Of a stretch of DNA of 64,000 nucleotides, positions 11,752 through 23,095 are shown one piece after another (position 1 is the stretch's first letter; each line of letters starts with the position of its first letter). The stretch comes from Sphagnum magellanicum. Lineage: Eukaryota; Streptophyta; Sphagnopsida; Sphagnales; Sphagnaceae. The stretch is from the NCBI GenBank assembly GCA_021904315.1, contig CM038915.1:12772001-12836000 (forward strand), given 5' to 3'. The notes under the pieces are model-generated. The model had not been told where the DNA came from. It did not search any database and was given only the letters and a program-made list of their open reading frames with translations. A program made the translations under genes and the position numbers.

Positions 11752-14700
11752 TCATACATCTGTCTGACATATGCCACTATTGAAATTGCCACTGGTTTTC
11801 ACAGATGCTGCTGCATTGGGTTGTGCATTACTGCTATCCATTGGTAGCAGCAGCTGCTTTTCTCTGTAGAATGCATTCCGAGCAACCTGTTTCCCAAGTG
11901 GAGTCATGGTCATGAGATCAGGAATCATGTTTGTGTTGCTACAATTTGCAGACAAATGCGGTGGTTGCTGCTGCTGTTGCTTAACATGCCCTGAAGAAGA
12001 TGCAATCTGCTCTTTGATTGTTGTTGTGTTGGAGAAGCTGACAATATTGTCATTCCCTGACATCAGTGCCCTGGTACAATTTGCTTCTGGTCTGGGCAGT
12101 GGCAAGCTCCAGCCCATTGAAGAAGCTTCATCAGGTAGACTTGGAGCTTGATCAATTGTCAACCTCATTGATGATGATGATGGTGCTCTGGTGGCCTGAT
12201 CAGCAAGCTTGAAAGATCCTGCAGATTGAAACACTGGGGTAGTTGAACTGGTGCCAGCCGACAATGCTGCAGCTCTTGATGACTGGTGCCATTGAGAGAT
12301 TGGTTGTTGTTGGAAATGAATTGAGCAGGAGTTGAGAGGTGCTGTACAACTTGAGTCAGCTTCATGATGTCTGAAATCATCTGCAGGTGTTCCCTGAGCT
12401 GGTACATCTTGCCACCTTGTTGGAGCAGTAGTCAAGCTGCTTCTGCCTGTAGTAGCCAGTTCATGGGTACTGGCCTTTTTGGTGGCAACATGCATTTCTG
12501 TGTCTCTCATTGGCTGCTCAAAGTCTAGACAATCCAATAATCTGAGAGTCTCAAGCTGGGAGTTGCTTGAATGGGTTGCATCTAGAAATGCTACTGGTGC
12601 CTCCAGGCCCCTTCCCAAGATTTGGGCACTGGTTGTATCAAGATGATCTCTGCAAGCAGGCGAATCTCCAGGTGATACAATGTCTACAACAGAAGGACTC
12701 TCCTGCCAATTCCATCTTTCATTAGACCTGAATGATGGCATCATGGTGCCTGAGCTTGAAATTTCCCCTGCCAATCCCAGATTCACACCATGTGTGCTTG
12801 AAGCTGCCTTTAAACCTCCAGCTTGCCTCAAAACAGAAGAATCCTGCAGGAGGAGAGATGGTGATGGTGGTGCCCCAGCAGCTTGCAGGCTCCTGAATTT
12901 GGTAACTGGAGCTGCTATACTTCTGGCAGCAACTGGTGATGGTGGTGTTGCTGAATGACATTGTGCATGTGGCATCCTTGGTGCTTGGCAACTTCCTGAA
13001 GTGCTAGTAGAGCATGTAGCTGGAGAACCTCCCTGTGGGACATGTGGGAATCTCTTCCAGGCTCTCGAAGGAGCAGGTGGTTCATCTACTGTTGTATCAT
13101 CATCATCATCGTCGTCATCATCGTCATCAAGGACTATCAGGTTTGTTGCCATTTGTGCTGCTGTCTGTTTCTTTGCTGCAAGAAGCCAAGGTGGAAGAAG
13201 ATGCTGTGCAGTTCCTCCTCCTCCTCCTCCTGATGGAGAAAGTTTTGCTGGTAAAGGACCTGCTTTGGTAGGACATGAGGACTCTGAGAGTCCACAAGGT
13301 GTAACAGCTGTTGTTGCAGTACATTGTCTGTGAGGATTTGGAACCTGTGCAATTGCTTTGTGGTTTGACATGCTGCGATGATCTCCTATTGTGTCACACA
13401 GGTCCTCATGTAGTGGTACTGAAGTGAAGTCTAAGCTCTGTTGTGGATTCACATGCATAGCAGGTACCAACCCAAGCTTTCTTAACTCCACAAACAGATC
13501 ATGATTCTGGTCAATACCAGAAAGCTGTGTGATTCGTGAGCAATCCAGTTCCATGACTGGTCCCCTTGCACCTGGTGCCAGATTTGAAGCTTGTTCATCA
13601 AGATCTGGTGGTAGCTGCCTGAGTGCCCCTGCTTTCATTAGAGCTTCAATTGCAAGAAGCTCTTGATCATGTCTTCTCAAGGGAGTTGCTTCTTCTGGTG
13701 GTGAATCTGTAGTACTCAGAGGCTGCAGATCATCAATGACAATCACCTCATGTGCCCCCGGAGATGGTGGCTGTCTACTCTTGAACCCTTTTGTTTTCCA
13801 AGTTGTGACACCAATGCCCCTTGGCTGATCTCCATGAGGCCTACTCATGGAAGATGAGCCCAAGTCAGTTGTTGCATGATCCAGGCCACCACCTTCTAAG
13901 GAATTCTCAGCTTGCCATTCTTCTGCATTATGAGCAAATCCTCTGGCCTTCATGCTAGCTGTCACATTCCAGGAGTGTTTTAACTGCAAATCTAAAGTGC
14001 ACTCACTGCTTCCAAGTTTCACATGCTGATTTGCATTACCTGCTTGCCTTAGAACCACAACTTTCACATTTGTAGCACTAAGCGCTCTGTCATGGTCATT
14101 ACACACAGGATTTCCTTCAAGACTTCTAGCTACTGGCACACTACCATTAATAGTTTCTTCAACATCAGCTGGATCAGAACTTTTCAAAACATTTGAAGCA
14201 ATCCCAACTCCTGTCAGAGTATCTACCGTTTCTTGCCCTTTGAGATTTTCATGATCTGAAAGAAGAAGCTGCTGAGAGAAGTCTGTAAACTGTTGCTGCT
14301 TTTTTCCAACCATGACTCCTACGTTAAGATCTGACTCCTTTGGAACCAGCACATTCCTGCCCATGAGCCGCAACACAGGGTTGCCAAAAAGCTGCACCAT
14401 GCTGCTAGGATCCTGATCAGAACCATGAGAGTCGATGACTCGTCCATCATCCCCATGAGAGTTGATGATGAGTCCCTCCTGTTCACGATCACATGAGCAT
14501 GGAGGAGACACACTTGCAACTGTGCTTCTTTCCTGGCCCCTCATCTGCAAGTCTAGTGTCGAAGCTTGGTGTTTTTGTTCTTGGGATGTGTCTTGTGCTG
14601 TCGCCTGCTGCTGCTGCTCCATCATGGCTGCAAGCATCCATCCAGGCAGCTTTGTTACCCGAGCATCATCTTCATCATTGTCTTCTTCTCCCTCTGACAC

Positions 14701-17700
14701 TACCTCAACTACATCACTGTTGGGACTCAAATTCTTACTTTCTGAGGTCTGAAGCTGCTGATCAAGGGGTACTACAACTACTACGACTGGGTTGCTGCTG
14801 CTACTGCTGCTGTTGTTGTTGTTGCCTGCTTTCGCACCGATTACACCAAGAGTATTTGCCAGGGTGCTTGATGAGCCATTGCAAAAGGCATCAGTTGTTG
14901 CAGCAGACTTTGATCCACATACTGGACTTGGAGAGATAGTTTCCTTCTGGAGTACTACCAGTGGGTAAATGTCTGATGCAGCTTGATCATGAGCTTCTTC
15001 AATAATAGGTTCTATGCTGCTGCTTCCTCCGACTCCTCCAGACAAGTATCTTGTGTTCTTCTCTCCATCTGCTGAATCAGAAATTGTGGTTTCAGGAACA
15101 ACAACATCAACAACAACATCAGACTGTAAGATTTCATCAGCTGAGTTCTGGTGGTGGTCAGTTGTTGCTGGACATTCATGATCACTGATGCTGTTTTGGA
15201 TGCTGGTAGATGCAGCAGGTACTCCTGAAGATGCTGCTGGTAGATCCAAGACACTGATGCTGTTTTGAATGCTGGTAGATGCAGCAGGTACTCCTGAAGA
15301 TGCTGCTGGTAGATCCAAGACACTGATGCTGTTTTGAATGCTGGTAGATGCAGCAGGTACTCCTGAAGATGCTGCTGGTAGATCCAAGACACTGATGCTG
15401 TTTTGAATGCTGGTAGATGCAGCAGGTACTCCTGAAGATGCTGCTGGTAGATCCAAGACACTGATGCTGTTTTGAATGCTGGTAGATGCAGCAGGTACTC
15501 CTGAAGATGCTGCTGGTAGATCCAAGACACTGATGCTGTTTTGAATGCTGGTAGATGCAGCAGGTACTCCTGAAGATGCTGCTGGTAGATCCAAGACACT
15601 GATGCTGTTTTGAATGCTGGTAGATGCAGCAGGTACTCCTGAAGATGCTGCTGGTAGATCCAAGACACTGATGCTGTTTTGAATGCTGGTAGATGCAGCA
15701 GGTACTCCTGAAGATGCTGCTGGTAGATCCAAGACCTCAGATTGTAAAGCAATGATCTTGTTGGAAGAGGCAGCAACAGCAGCAGCATTAGGAGAATCCT
15801 CTTGGGATTTCTTCAGAGATTTGGTGCTGATGAAGCGTCCACCAGGACCTCGTGCTGGGAGTCCTATGGTTTTCCTTGCAGGAGGAGGCTCCCCAGCAGC
15901 ATCCTTAACTGATGTTTTTCTCTTGCTTGCCTTTTGTGTTTGCTTGTGGCGACGGCGGGAGCAGCTACTAGAATCAACTGCTGGTTTCAATGATGAATCT
16001 TCTTCATGTGTTTGCATGATTGCTATGTGAGCAGCACCCTGCAGTTCTCCAATGATGTTCAAGTTCTTCCCTTGACGAGCATGACAATCTTCTTGCGTCT
16101 GCTGAGATTCTCCAATGATGTCCAAGTTAGACTTCTTCCCCTGATGAGCATGATGATCTTCCTCTTGTTTCTGCTGGGGTTCTCCAATGATGTCCAAGTT
16201 AGACTTCCTCCCCTGATGAGCATGATGATCTTCTCGTGTCTGCTCAGATTCGCCAAGCAGCTTTTGACCCTCCACCTCTGACCTGTCCTGCAGAACTCCA
16301 GCAGTGTTACAACACTGTGGGTCCAAGTTCGCAGGGGACTCAAGAGCAACATGAGCACCACCTCGATCAACTTCTTGCAACAAGTCATTAGCAGCTGCAT
16401 CATCATCATTGCATACATTCTCTAGTACCCTTTTCCAGGATGTGGCAGTTGTGATGTTTGCAGAGTTTGTCACAATGTCTGGCAGTTGCAACGACAAAGC
16501 TTTAAATCGGGCTGCTTCAGAGTTGAGCTCTGATTGCAGATTTGTTGTGAGGCAGCTGCCAATGTTGGTGGCCTCACCAAAGTGTTGCTTCAAACCAAGT
16601 ACTTCTCGGAGAATGGCATTGCTCCTGGACATTAGATGTGGAGCTTCTTTCTCAGTGTAACCTAGAAAAGGTCTCTTCCTCTTGAGCTTCTCTTTTCTGG
16701 CTGGGTGAGGAGGAGGAGGAGGAGGAGGAGGAGGTGGTGAATCACGAGTTTTGCTTGCAAGTCCTGCAGCTGGTGGTGGCCTCATTGATGATGTTTGGGA
16801 AACAGACAAAGATTCACCACCTCCATGAGCAGCTTTGTTCTTCTTCCTTGCAGGCAGGAGCTTCAGACTAGTTATACCGTTTGTGGTCTTCTGTTGTTGT
16901 TGTTGCTCTTGTTGCTGCTGTTCCATTTTATGATCAGGCTCCCCTTGTTTGCTCGCTGCTTTGCTGCTCAAAGAGGCAGCTTTCTTTTGCTGCTGCTGCA
17001 GGGACATTGAGACAGAAACAAGAGTAGTACCACTTGCTGCTGCAGGAGGTGCAGCAGCTTGCAGTTGTTTCTTCCCTGAGAATTTGTGCAAACCAGCTGT
17101 GATGTGCATGCCCAGGACTCCTGACATTCCTTTGCCATTCAGCAACTCATGTGTTGTTGCAGCACCATGCTCTGAAAGCTTGGTTGGTCTAGTAGCCAGT
17201 GACTGATCCACCACATCCATAGCAGCAACCTTCAAGCACAAAATTGCAAATTCTCAGTAAATTTGTCATTTGACTGAGATTCAGCTCTGTATCCAAATTG
17301 CAACAAGAATACAAAGCTATGGGAGGCATGGGTAGTACCTGGACTTGTGACCCATCATTGACTTCCTCTGGCTCCTGCAGATTCCTCTTGCCTTTGACCA
17401 CAGGTTTTGCTGGGCGACTTGATGATCTGCAGCTGTCGTCAACCTTCTCGTTGGAACTGCGAAGTTCAAGTTTGGCTTGGACCTTGTTTGATCGCTTGGA
17501 GCTTGAGATTGGTAGAACTTCTGCAGGGAATGATGTGATAGCAGCAACTTCCTGATCACAGCCTGAGCCAGCAGCTTCAGATCCTGCAACTGAGTTCTTC
17601 TTCTGCAGCTGGCTGTCGAGCTCTGGTATCAGTTCCTGCAAGCATAAATGCAAGTTAGACGGAGCAGCATGCAACAAGCTGCGAAGTTTTCTCTCTCCGA

Positions 17701-18604
17701 ATCACGACGAGGATCGATCATCGACGTAGCAGCCACCAACAATGCCGTCAAGCAGTGCTCTTAGAAGGGTGACGAACACCCAACAAGAAGTTAGAAGAAG
17801 CTAGAGATCTGGACTTTCGACTGTCGAGCTCTTACGAGAGGAATTCTTAAGCGCATCGTGGTGAGCATGAGCTCTCGAGACGACTTCTTGAGGACTTAAA
17901 AGCGTCGTCGTCGACAGCTAAAATAGCCGTAGAAAGGACCTCTGCGTGGACTGCTGCAGCTATTGATCCGTGCTACAAAAAAGAAGGCTGTCGAGACTTC
18001 ATGAAGACCATGCACTAATACTCGCGACCTCACTGATCCTCCTCGCGAACTTCAATGCATGCAGATCAGCAAGCAGCTGCAGCACGAAAGATGCTGCAGG
18101 TACCCATCATCAAGTTCTGCTGCAGCAGCTGGAGGGAAGATGTTCCATCACCTTAAGCATGCGGCTAATTGTAGAGCACTAAATACAGTACTCTGATCAT
18201 GGTCGAGAGTACTAAACCGTGGACTCCTGAAGACGCGAAAGAAAGACGCGGACAGTGGTCCACATGTTTGACAGGGACTGTCTGTTTGCCTAGACGCAAG
18301 CTTCCATGCAGCTCCCATCTTGCAGAAGTACTAGCCTGGTTGAAACTGCAGCGAAGACGCTTTATCTAAGTGTTCACAGCAGCAAGTTCAAGTACTCCGA
18401 GCTGCCTTTCGAAACCCGTACCGGATGTCATGCTTGTCGAGCTCTCATGCAGCTGTTGCACGACGTGAAGCAGTGGAAAAGCACATGCATGCATGCAGCT
18501 CAAAGTTCTACTGCATCTTTCACCAGTCGCCACTACGGACCTTGCTGCAGATGCCCGTGTTGCGCACCCCGGAAGACTACGTATCGTCCTTTAGAATGTG
18601 CGCG

Positions 18605-18645
<41 letters not shown>

Positions 18646-21600
18646 CAGAGAGAGAGACAGACAGAGAGTCGAGAACGGGCAGAGGGGGGGGGGGGGGGGG
18701 GGGGGGGGTTGGGAGGTGTGCTCGGGGGAACGTCATACCTCACTGGAGCTTGTACTGCTCTTTTTGGAGTCCGTGCAAACATTGCCTGCCGGGATGACGG
18801 AGTTCGCAGGCTGCTGCTTACCGGACGGCAGATTGCGTCGCTTACGCTTCGTCTGGATTTGAGACTCGGCGGCGCGCTGCTCAATGCAGTCGGAGAGTGG
18901 TCGCTTACCAGACTCGACTGGCTGCTGGTTGGGAAGTTTGGCGGAATCTGAAGAGAGCCGCCGGTGCTGCTGCTTCGCTGCTGCTGGTCTGCACTGGTTT
19001 CCAGGATTCGAGATGCCGATGGATCCGAGACATCTGTCGGTACTAGCCTCCACGGTAGAACCAGTCCCCACTGATTTCTTTGGAGCTGCTGCTGCCGCAC
19101 TCGCTGCTCCTCGAAGTGCGAAAGCTGTTCGTGGTTGTCTGCGAATCCCGGTCTCCCTCTGCACGGGTTCGGACGCGGCACCTTCAGCTGGACTGGACTC
19201 TCTACTAGCAGATCGACCGGATTCATGGCCGGACTCTTCTTCAGCTTCCAGATCTCGACGAGGTGCGAAAGCGCAAAGAACCGCCAACGACCGCTTCTTC
19301 TGTGTCTTCACCTTGAATTTGGGTTGTGCTGCTCTCGACCCATGAGCTGCTGCAGCTTGCTGCAAGTTTGGAGTAGTATGCAACCTGTCGTTGTTGTCCA
19401 TGGAGTTGGCAGCAGCAGATGGTGCATTCACAAGGCATTGATCAATGTGGACATTCAAGGCGGTGTTGGATGACGAGATGAACACTCGACACACCGGACA
19501 TGACCCAAGTTCTTCTCCACTACCCATGGAAGTTCCAGGAACTGTAGTCGATGCAACGGCTGCAGGCCCCGCGAGCTGGCCAGCACTTCTGGCTGTTGTT
19601 GTTTCCGCAGCACTAGAACCTTGCTGCAGCGACAACGACCTCATCATCTGTGCCGACGACTTGTCGATTGCATTTCTTACGGACTCATGAGGAGCAGCTG
19701 TTGCAGCAGCAGGAGATTGAATAGAACGCGGTCCGTGATCTGCAGCAAGCGATTTCTTTGGACCATGAGCAACGGCTGAAGATTCTGAATGCTTGAGGGA
19801 GACGAGGCGGCTCTGGTCATCGACTACTATTGCAGCTGGAGGAACCTCTTCAGCCACAACTTCTGAGTCTAAAGCCACCGTCGAAGCTTCCAATCCTCTC
19901 TCTCCCGCTGCTGTAGAATCGACTACTACGCCTGGAGGCGTTGCTTCTTCCCGAGTCCGATCCCGCCGCGAGTCTTCGTCGTGATTGTTGATCGTACCCA
20001 CCGGCACCGCCTGCAATGATGCTCGATTCACTTCTACAGTCAGATGATCACGCTGATCCTCATGTCGATCTCCTCCAGCTGATTGACCGCCGTCCTGGTC
20101 GCCACAAATTGCTCGCAGCTTCTCAATTCCATCGGCACGATTGCCTGAAGATCCCACAAGATGTTCAGCTTTCCATACAAGCTGTTGTTCCATCCCATGC
20201 AGATTTGGAGCTGCAGCAGCTCCTTCGTGAACCTCAGGAGCCTCTTGCAACAACGTTACACGGTTTGTTGCTACACTCGCAGCAGCTTCCGCGACGGAAG
20301 AAGACGATCTGATCCCAGCTACTACCGTGGCAGCTACTACCGAGCCTCGTCCATGTCCACGCAGCCGCATTGCGCTCGCTGAGTACGAATCCGCAGCTAC
20401 AGGAGGTTTACCACAAACTACTGTAGTTGCTGCTGCTGCACATGAACGTCGTACAGATCGCGCCGGGACCTTCCCAAGAGCAGTACCTGACGCAGCAGCT
20501 TCTTCTTCAACAACTTGTTCCTGTGAGCTGCCCGAGCCTCTTAGCTTCCGGAACGTGCCTGTCTGAATCTCTGCTGCAAGCTGCTGCTGACGACCCTTTA
20601 AGTTTCTTGCAGCTGCGCCATAGAAGTTGTCAGGGGACTTGTGATCCCGCCTAGTTATGACCTCCTCACTGGCTGCTGCTGTATGCGGAATGGAAGAATC
20701 TGCCACCAGGTCTGCAGCGTCGTCGTCGCTCCTCAAGCAGGCGGACTCTGGGATACTGTAAATTGATGATGATGTGCGTAACTTGAAGAAGGTGGTCGAC
20801 CTTAGTACAGAAGAAAAAGAAGAAGAAGAAGAAGAATTTGAGTCGGAGTGGAGCGGCGGAAGAATGCCCGGCTGATCACCTCTACACTGCGTCCTCCACC
20901 TCAGTAATGCTTCTGTGAATGGCCATGTCTGTCTTAAATCTGCCTCGCGCACTGACGACACAAAGCCCCTGAGGATTCCACATTAACAACATTTCACACT
21001 AGTTTAGCAAGCACCCAACAACTTTCCGGACCATGAGCTGGTCCACCCTGTTGCAGCAGCAGCAGCGGCGGTGGCAGCTCCAAGTTGTCATCACGACGAA
21101 ATGCTTGCAACATTGTCTGGACAGAGCTCCAAAAGTTCGTCAAACTACAAATGCTCGATACACTTGCAGCAGCGAAACTTGCGGTTGGATCGAACGGAAA
21201 ATCCGAGTACCATAGCTTACCGCACCGTGGCCGCAAACCTCTTGTAAGAATCCAAGGTCCGACTTACATGAGATTGTCGAGATCTGCGTTACATGCAGCT
21301 CGAGAGAGAGTGACCTCCCATTTGTGTCTACAGAAGAAGGACGGACGTAACCACCCACCAGCGTGTCCCCGAAGCCTCAACATGAGAAAACAAATGGTTG
21401 AAGATTCAATCTTCAGTACTTACCTGGAGCGATGATCAGGCTATAATGACCTGATGATCTGAGCAGCTCAGATTCTTGCGACATAGCTGAGGCTGAAAGA
21501 TCGATCCATCGTCAAAACTTAGATCATGTTCAGGTCCCGGCCGGATTCAGCATGAGAGCAACTTTGTCCACGGAGTAGAGCTCTTAGACAAGCAAGACAG

Positions 21601-23095
21601 ACAGACAGACAGATTTTGCACTAGTGTGCAGTTCAATCCCGACTCGGATCTCGGGAGCCTGGACTCAACTCGGCCATCGGCTGCTGCAGTTGTGAATATG
21701 GCTGGCAACTCTCAGGATCATCTTGCGACATGAGTCGACTACATGATCTAGAGATCTATCTATGGATTGATCAGCTACGTGCTTGATCTCAGAATTTGCA
21801 ACGCAAGAGGATTTCACCAACAGTCTATCGACTCCTGAGTCAGGAGAGCTTCGGAAGATGTATGTGATAGAATGTAGAATAGAAATAGAAACGGCTGCAG
21901 ATGAATTCGATACGTCCAACCGGACACAATTTTGGACACAAGATCTAGACAATCACATCTCGAGGGGAAGAATCATATTGAGAGCTTGTGAAGCTGCAGC
22001 ACAAGACTTGCTGCAAGCGGTGGGTGCCATCACAGGACTCCCATTTATTCCAGACACGTACGTACTCGAGCATGTTTGCGGCGACACACGAGTTTTGTGT
22101 CGTCTTCAACTCTCGCTACAATTCTTTCTGCAAGACCTGTGGATGATCCAAGATAACATGTGTATACAGATACTCGAGCGCGTCGACTGAGCTCGGATTT
22201 TACTTCAGACCCGATACCATCCAGAACCAGGCGGCACAAATGCGGGCTCGGCTTCCAAGAAGCAACTCTGCAAAGTTCTAAAGTCCTTGTCGAACAAAGT
22301 ATATTCAAACTCATGTAATACTTATTCCCTGGAGATGGACCGAGCAATGTTGCTCGCGCGATCAACTAGAGGAACTTTAGGTTCCGTAAAAGCAAGCTCC
22401 GTTTGAAGAAACAGTACGTCTCGTTAGACCTGCAGTACTATGGCGCCGTCCTGTGCAGCCTGCAGATGGGAAAGCACGGGCCAGCAAGCATCTCGAAGAA
22501 GCTGAGAGTACTTAGTGAGCCAAATACAAGAAGCATGAGAGAGAGAGAGAGAGAGAACCGAGAGAGCCGACCAGAGAGAGGAGAGACTGGAAGAGTGCAC
22601 GGAAGAAGTTGACTACCGAATAGTGAATGGCATGAACTTGTGTGGAGCTTCTTCAGAAGGTCCATTGATCTCCGGCTGCATCTCCTGCGTGGGAACACTT
22701 GTGGTCGTGTTGGTGGGGCGCACTTGCTGATCTTGTTGTGTTTTCACAAGACGTGTGTGCTGCTGCACTGTAGGCGTCGAAAGTAGTAGTGGTCCCGCAT
22801 TGTTTCCTTTGTCCATAGTCGGACCATGTGTGTGCTGGGCCACACAAATCCATACAGCAGCAGCAGCAGCAGCTCCGCCGGCCCGCTGATCGGCTATGGT
22901 GGTGGTCACGGGCAATAGTTCATCGCGAGCAGCTGCAGCAGCGTCCGTGCTGCAAATAGAGAATACTTGCGCTTCTCGCGGAATGAGTTGAATATCCTGC
23001 ACAAAAGCACTACATTGCTGTTTCTCTAACCCTGAGTGCACGTACAACATCTCCCGTGTCCTGTAGTTTGGCAATGCTCTTCCCGCACTGGCCAT
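11752..23095 (-). CDS. HAPLESS 8-like UBZ-type zinc-finger protein (2,827 aa predicted)
   Basis: Exons on the minus strand are 23095-22617, 20968-18739, 17635-17339 and 17229-11752. All junctions keep frame (GT-AG introns of 1648, 1103 and 109 bp) and the stop is TGA. The exon 1/2 join creates FTIR + GFVSSVREADLRQTWPF (about residues 157-177), which resembles the SIRDYVF...KKNWPF motif of Arabidopsis HAP8. A UBZ4-type finger CPVCRVF...HIDQC lies at residues about 650-671, followed by a Lys-rich KVKTQKKR stretch. A basic NLS-like TKRKRR is near residue 870. The short motif LRLMGRNVLVP near residue 1956 also matches my memory of this family. Most of the rest is predicted disordered: poly-Gln, poly-Ala, poly-Pro (about 1168), poly-Asp (about 2370) and tandem repeats. 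Flowering-plant relatives are only several hundred residues long, so this is a greatly enlarged member. The family is thought to be nuclear and needed for gamete function, but its biochemistry is unknown. ATG 23095 is the first ATG of the open exon. Splicing is inferred, and a two-gene model cannot be fully excluded. Confidence 0.8.
15183..15734 (-). repeat. 8 x 69 bp coding minisatellite in the HAP8-like gene
   Basis: Eight head-to-tail 69-bp units encode eight copies of a 23-aa unit (DLPAASSGVPAASTSIQNS plus ISVL), residues about 1501-1685 of the predicted protein. Seven copies look identical by eye; the terminal copy has one synonymous change (GGATGC against GAATGC on the plus strand). Because 69 is a multiple of 3, a second minus-strand frame is also open across the array and gives an apparent 258-aa ORF, which I treat as a by-product. 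Confidence 0.95.
16040..16258 (-). repeat. Three diverged ~66-bp coding repeats
   Basis: Three imperfect units encode variants of HHAHQGKKSNLDIIGE followed by a Gln/Glu-rich spacer, upstream of the 69-bp array in the same exon. They differ by several substitutions and are older than the 69-bp array. Confidence 0.85.
17636..18738 (-). other. Intron 2 of the HAP8-like gene
   Basis: The donor is GAG|GTATGA and the acceptor CTTGCAG|GAACTG. Both flanking exons end in phase 0. Apart from the G run and (AG)n tract I see no coding content; small open frames are low-complexity. Confidence 0.75.
18600..18720. repeat. (AG)n tract and 25-nt G run beside a splice donor
   Basis: An (AG)n run (about 18606-18643) is followed by a run of 25 G (18684-18708). 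The tract lies in intron 2 of the HAP8-like gene, some 30 nt inside the donor at 18738. In the transcript it reads as poly-C then (CU)n. Confidence 0.9.
20969..22616 (-). other. Intron 1 of the HAP8-like gene
   Basis: The donor is ATTCG|GTAGTC and the acceptor ATCCTCAG|GGGCTT. Joining them restores an Arg codon (CG + G) and links FTIR to GFVSSVRE. A short (AG)n run sits at 22537-22557. No other exon is evident. Confidence 0.7.

Noticed and set aside
15012..15788. 258-aa minus-strand ORF across the 69-bp array
   Set aside because: It is the off-frame reading of a repeat whose unit is a multiple of 3. It lacks motifs and overlaps the much longer HAP8-like exon.
22990..22997. P1BS-like site GAATATCC, a potential target of the neighbouring PHR-like factor
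   Set aside because: It lies inside coding exon 1 of the HAP8-like gene, and an 8-bp degenerate motif is expected by chance in 64 kb.
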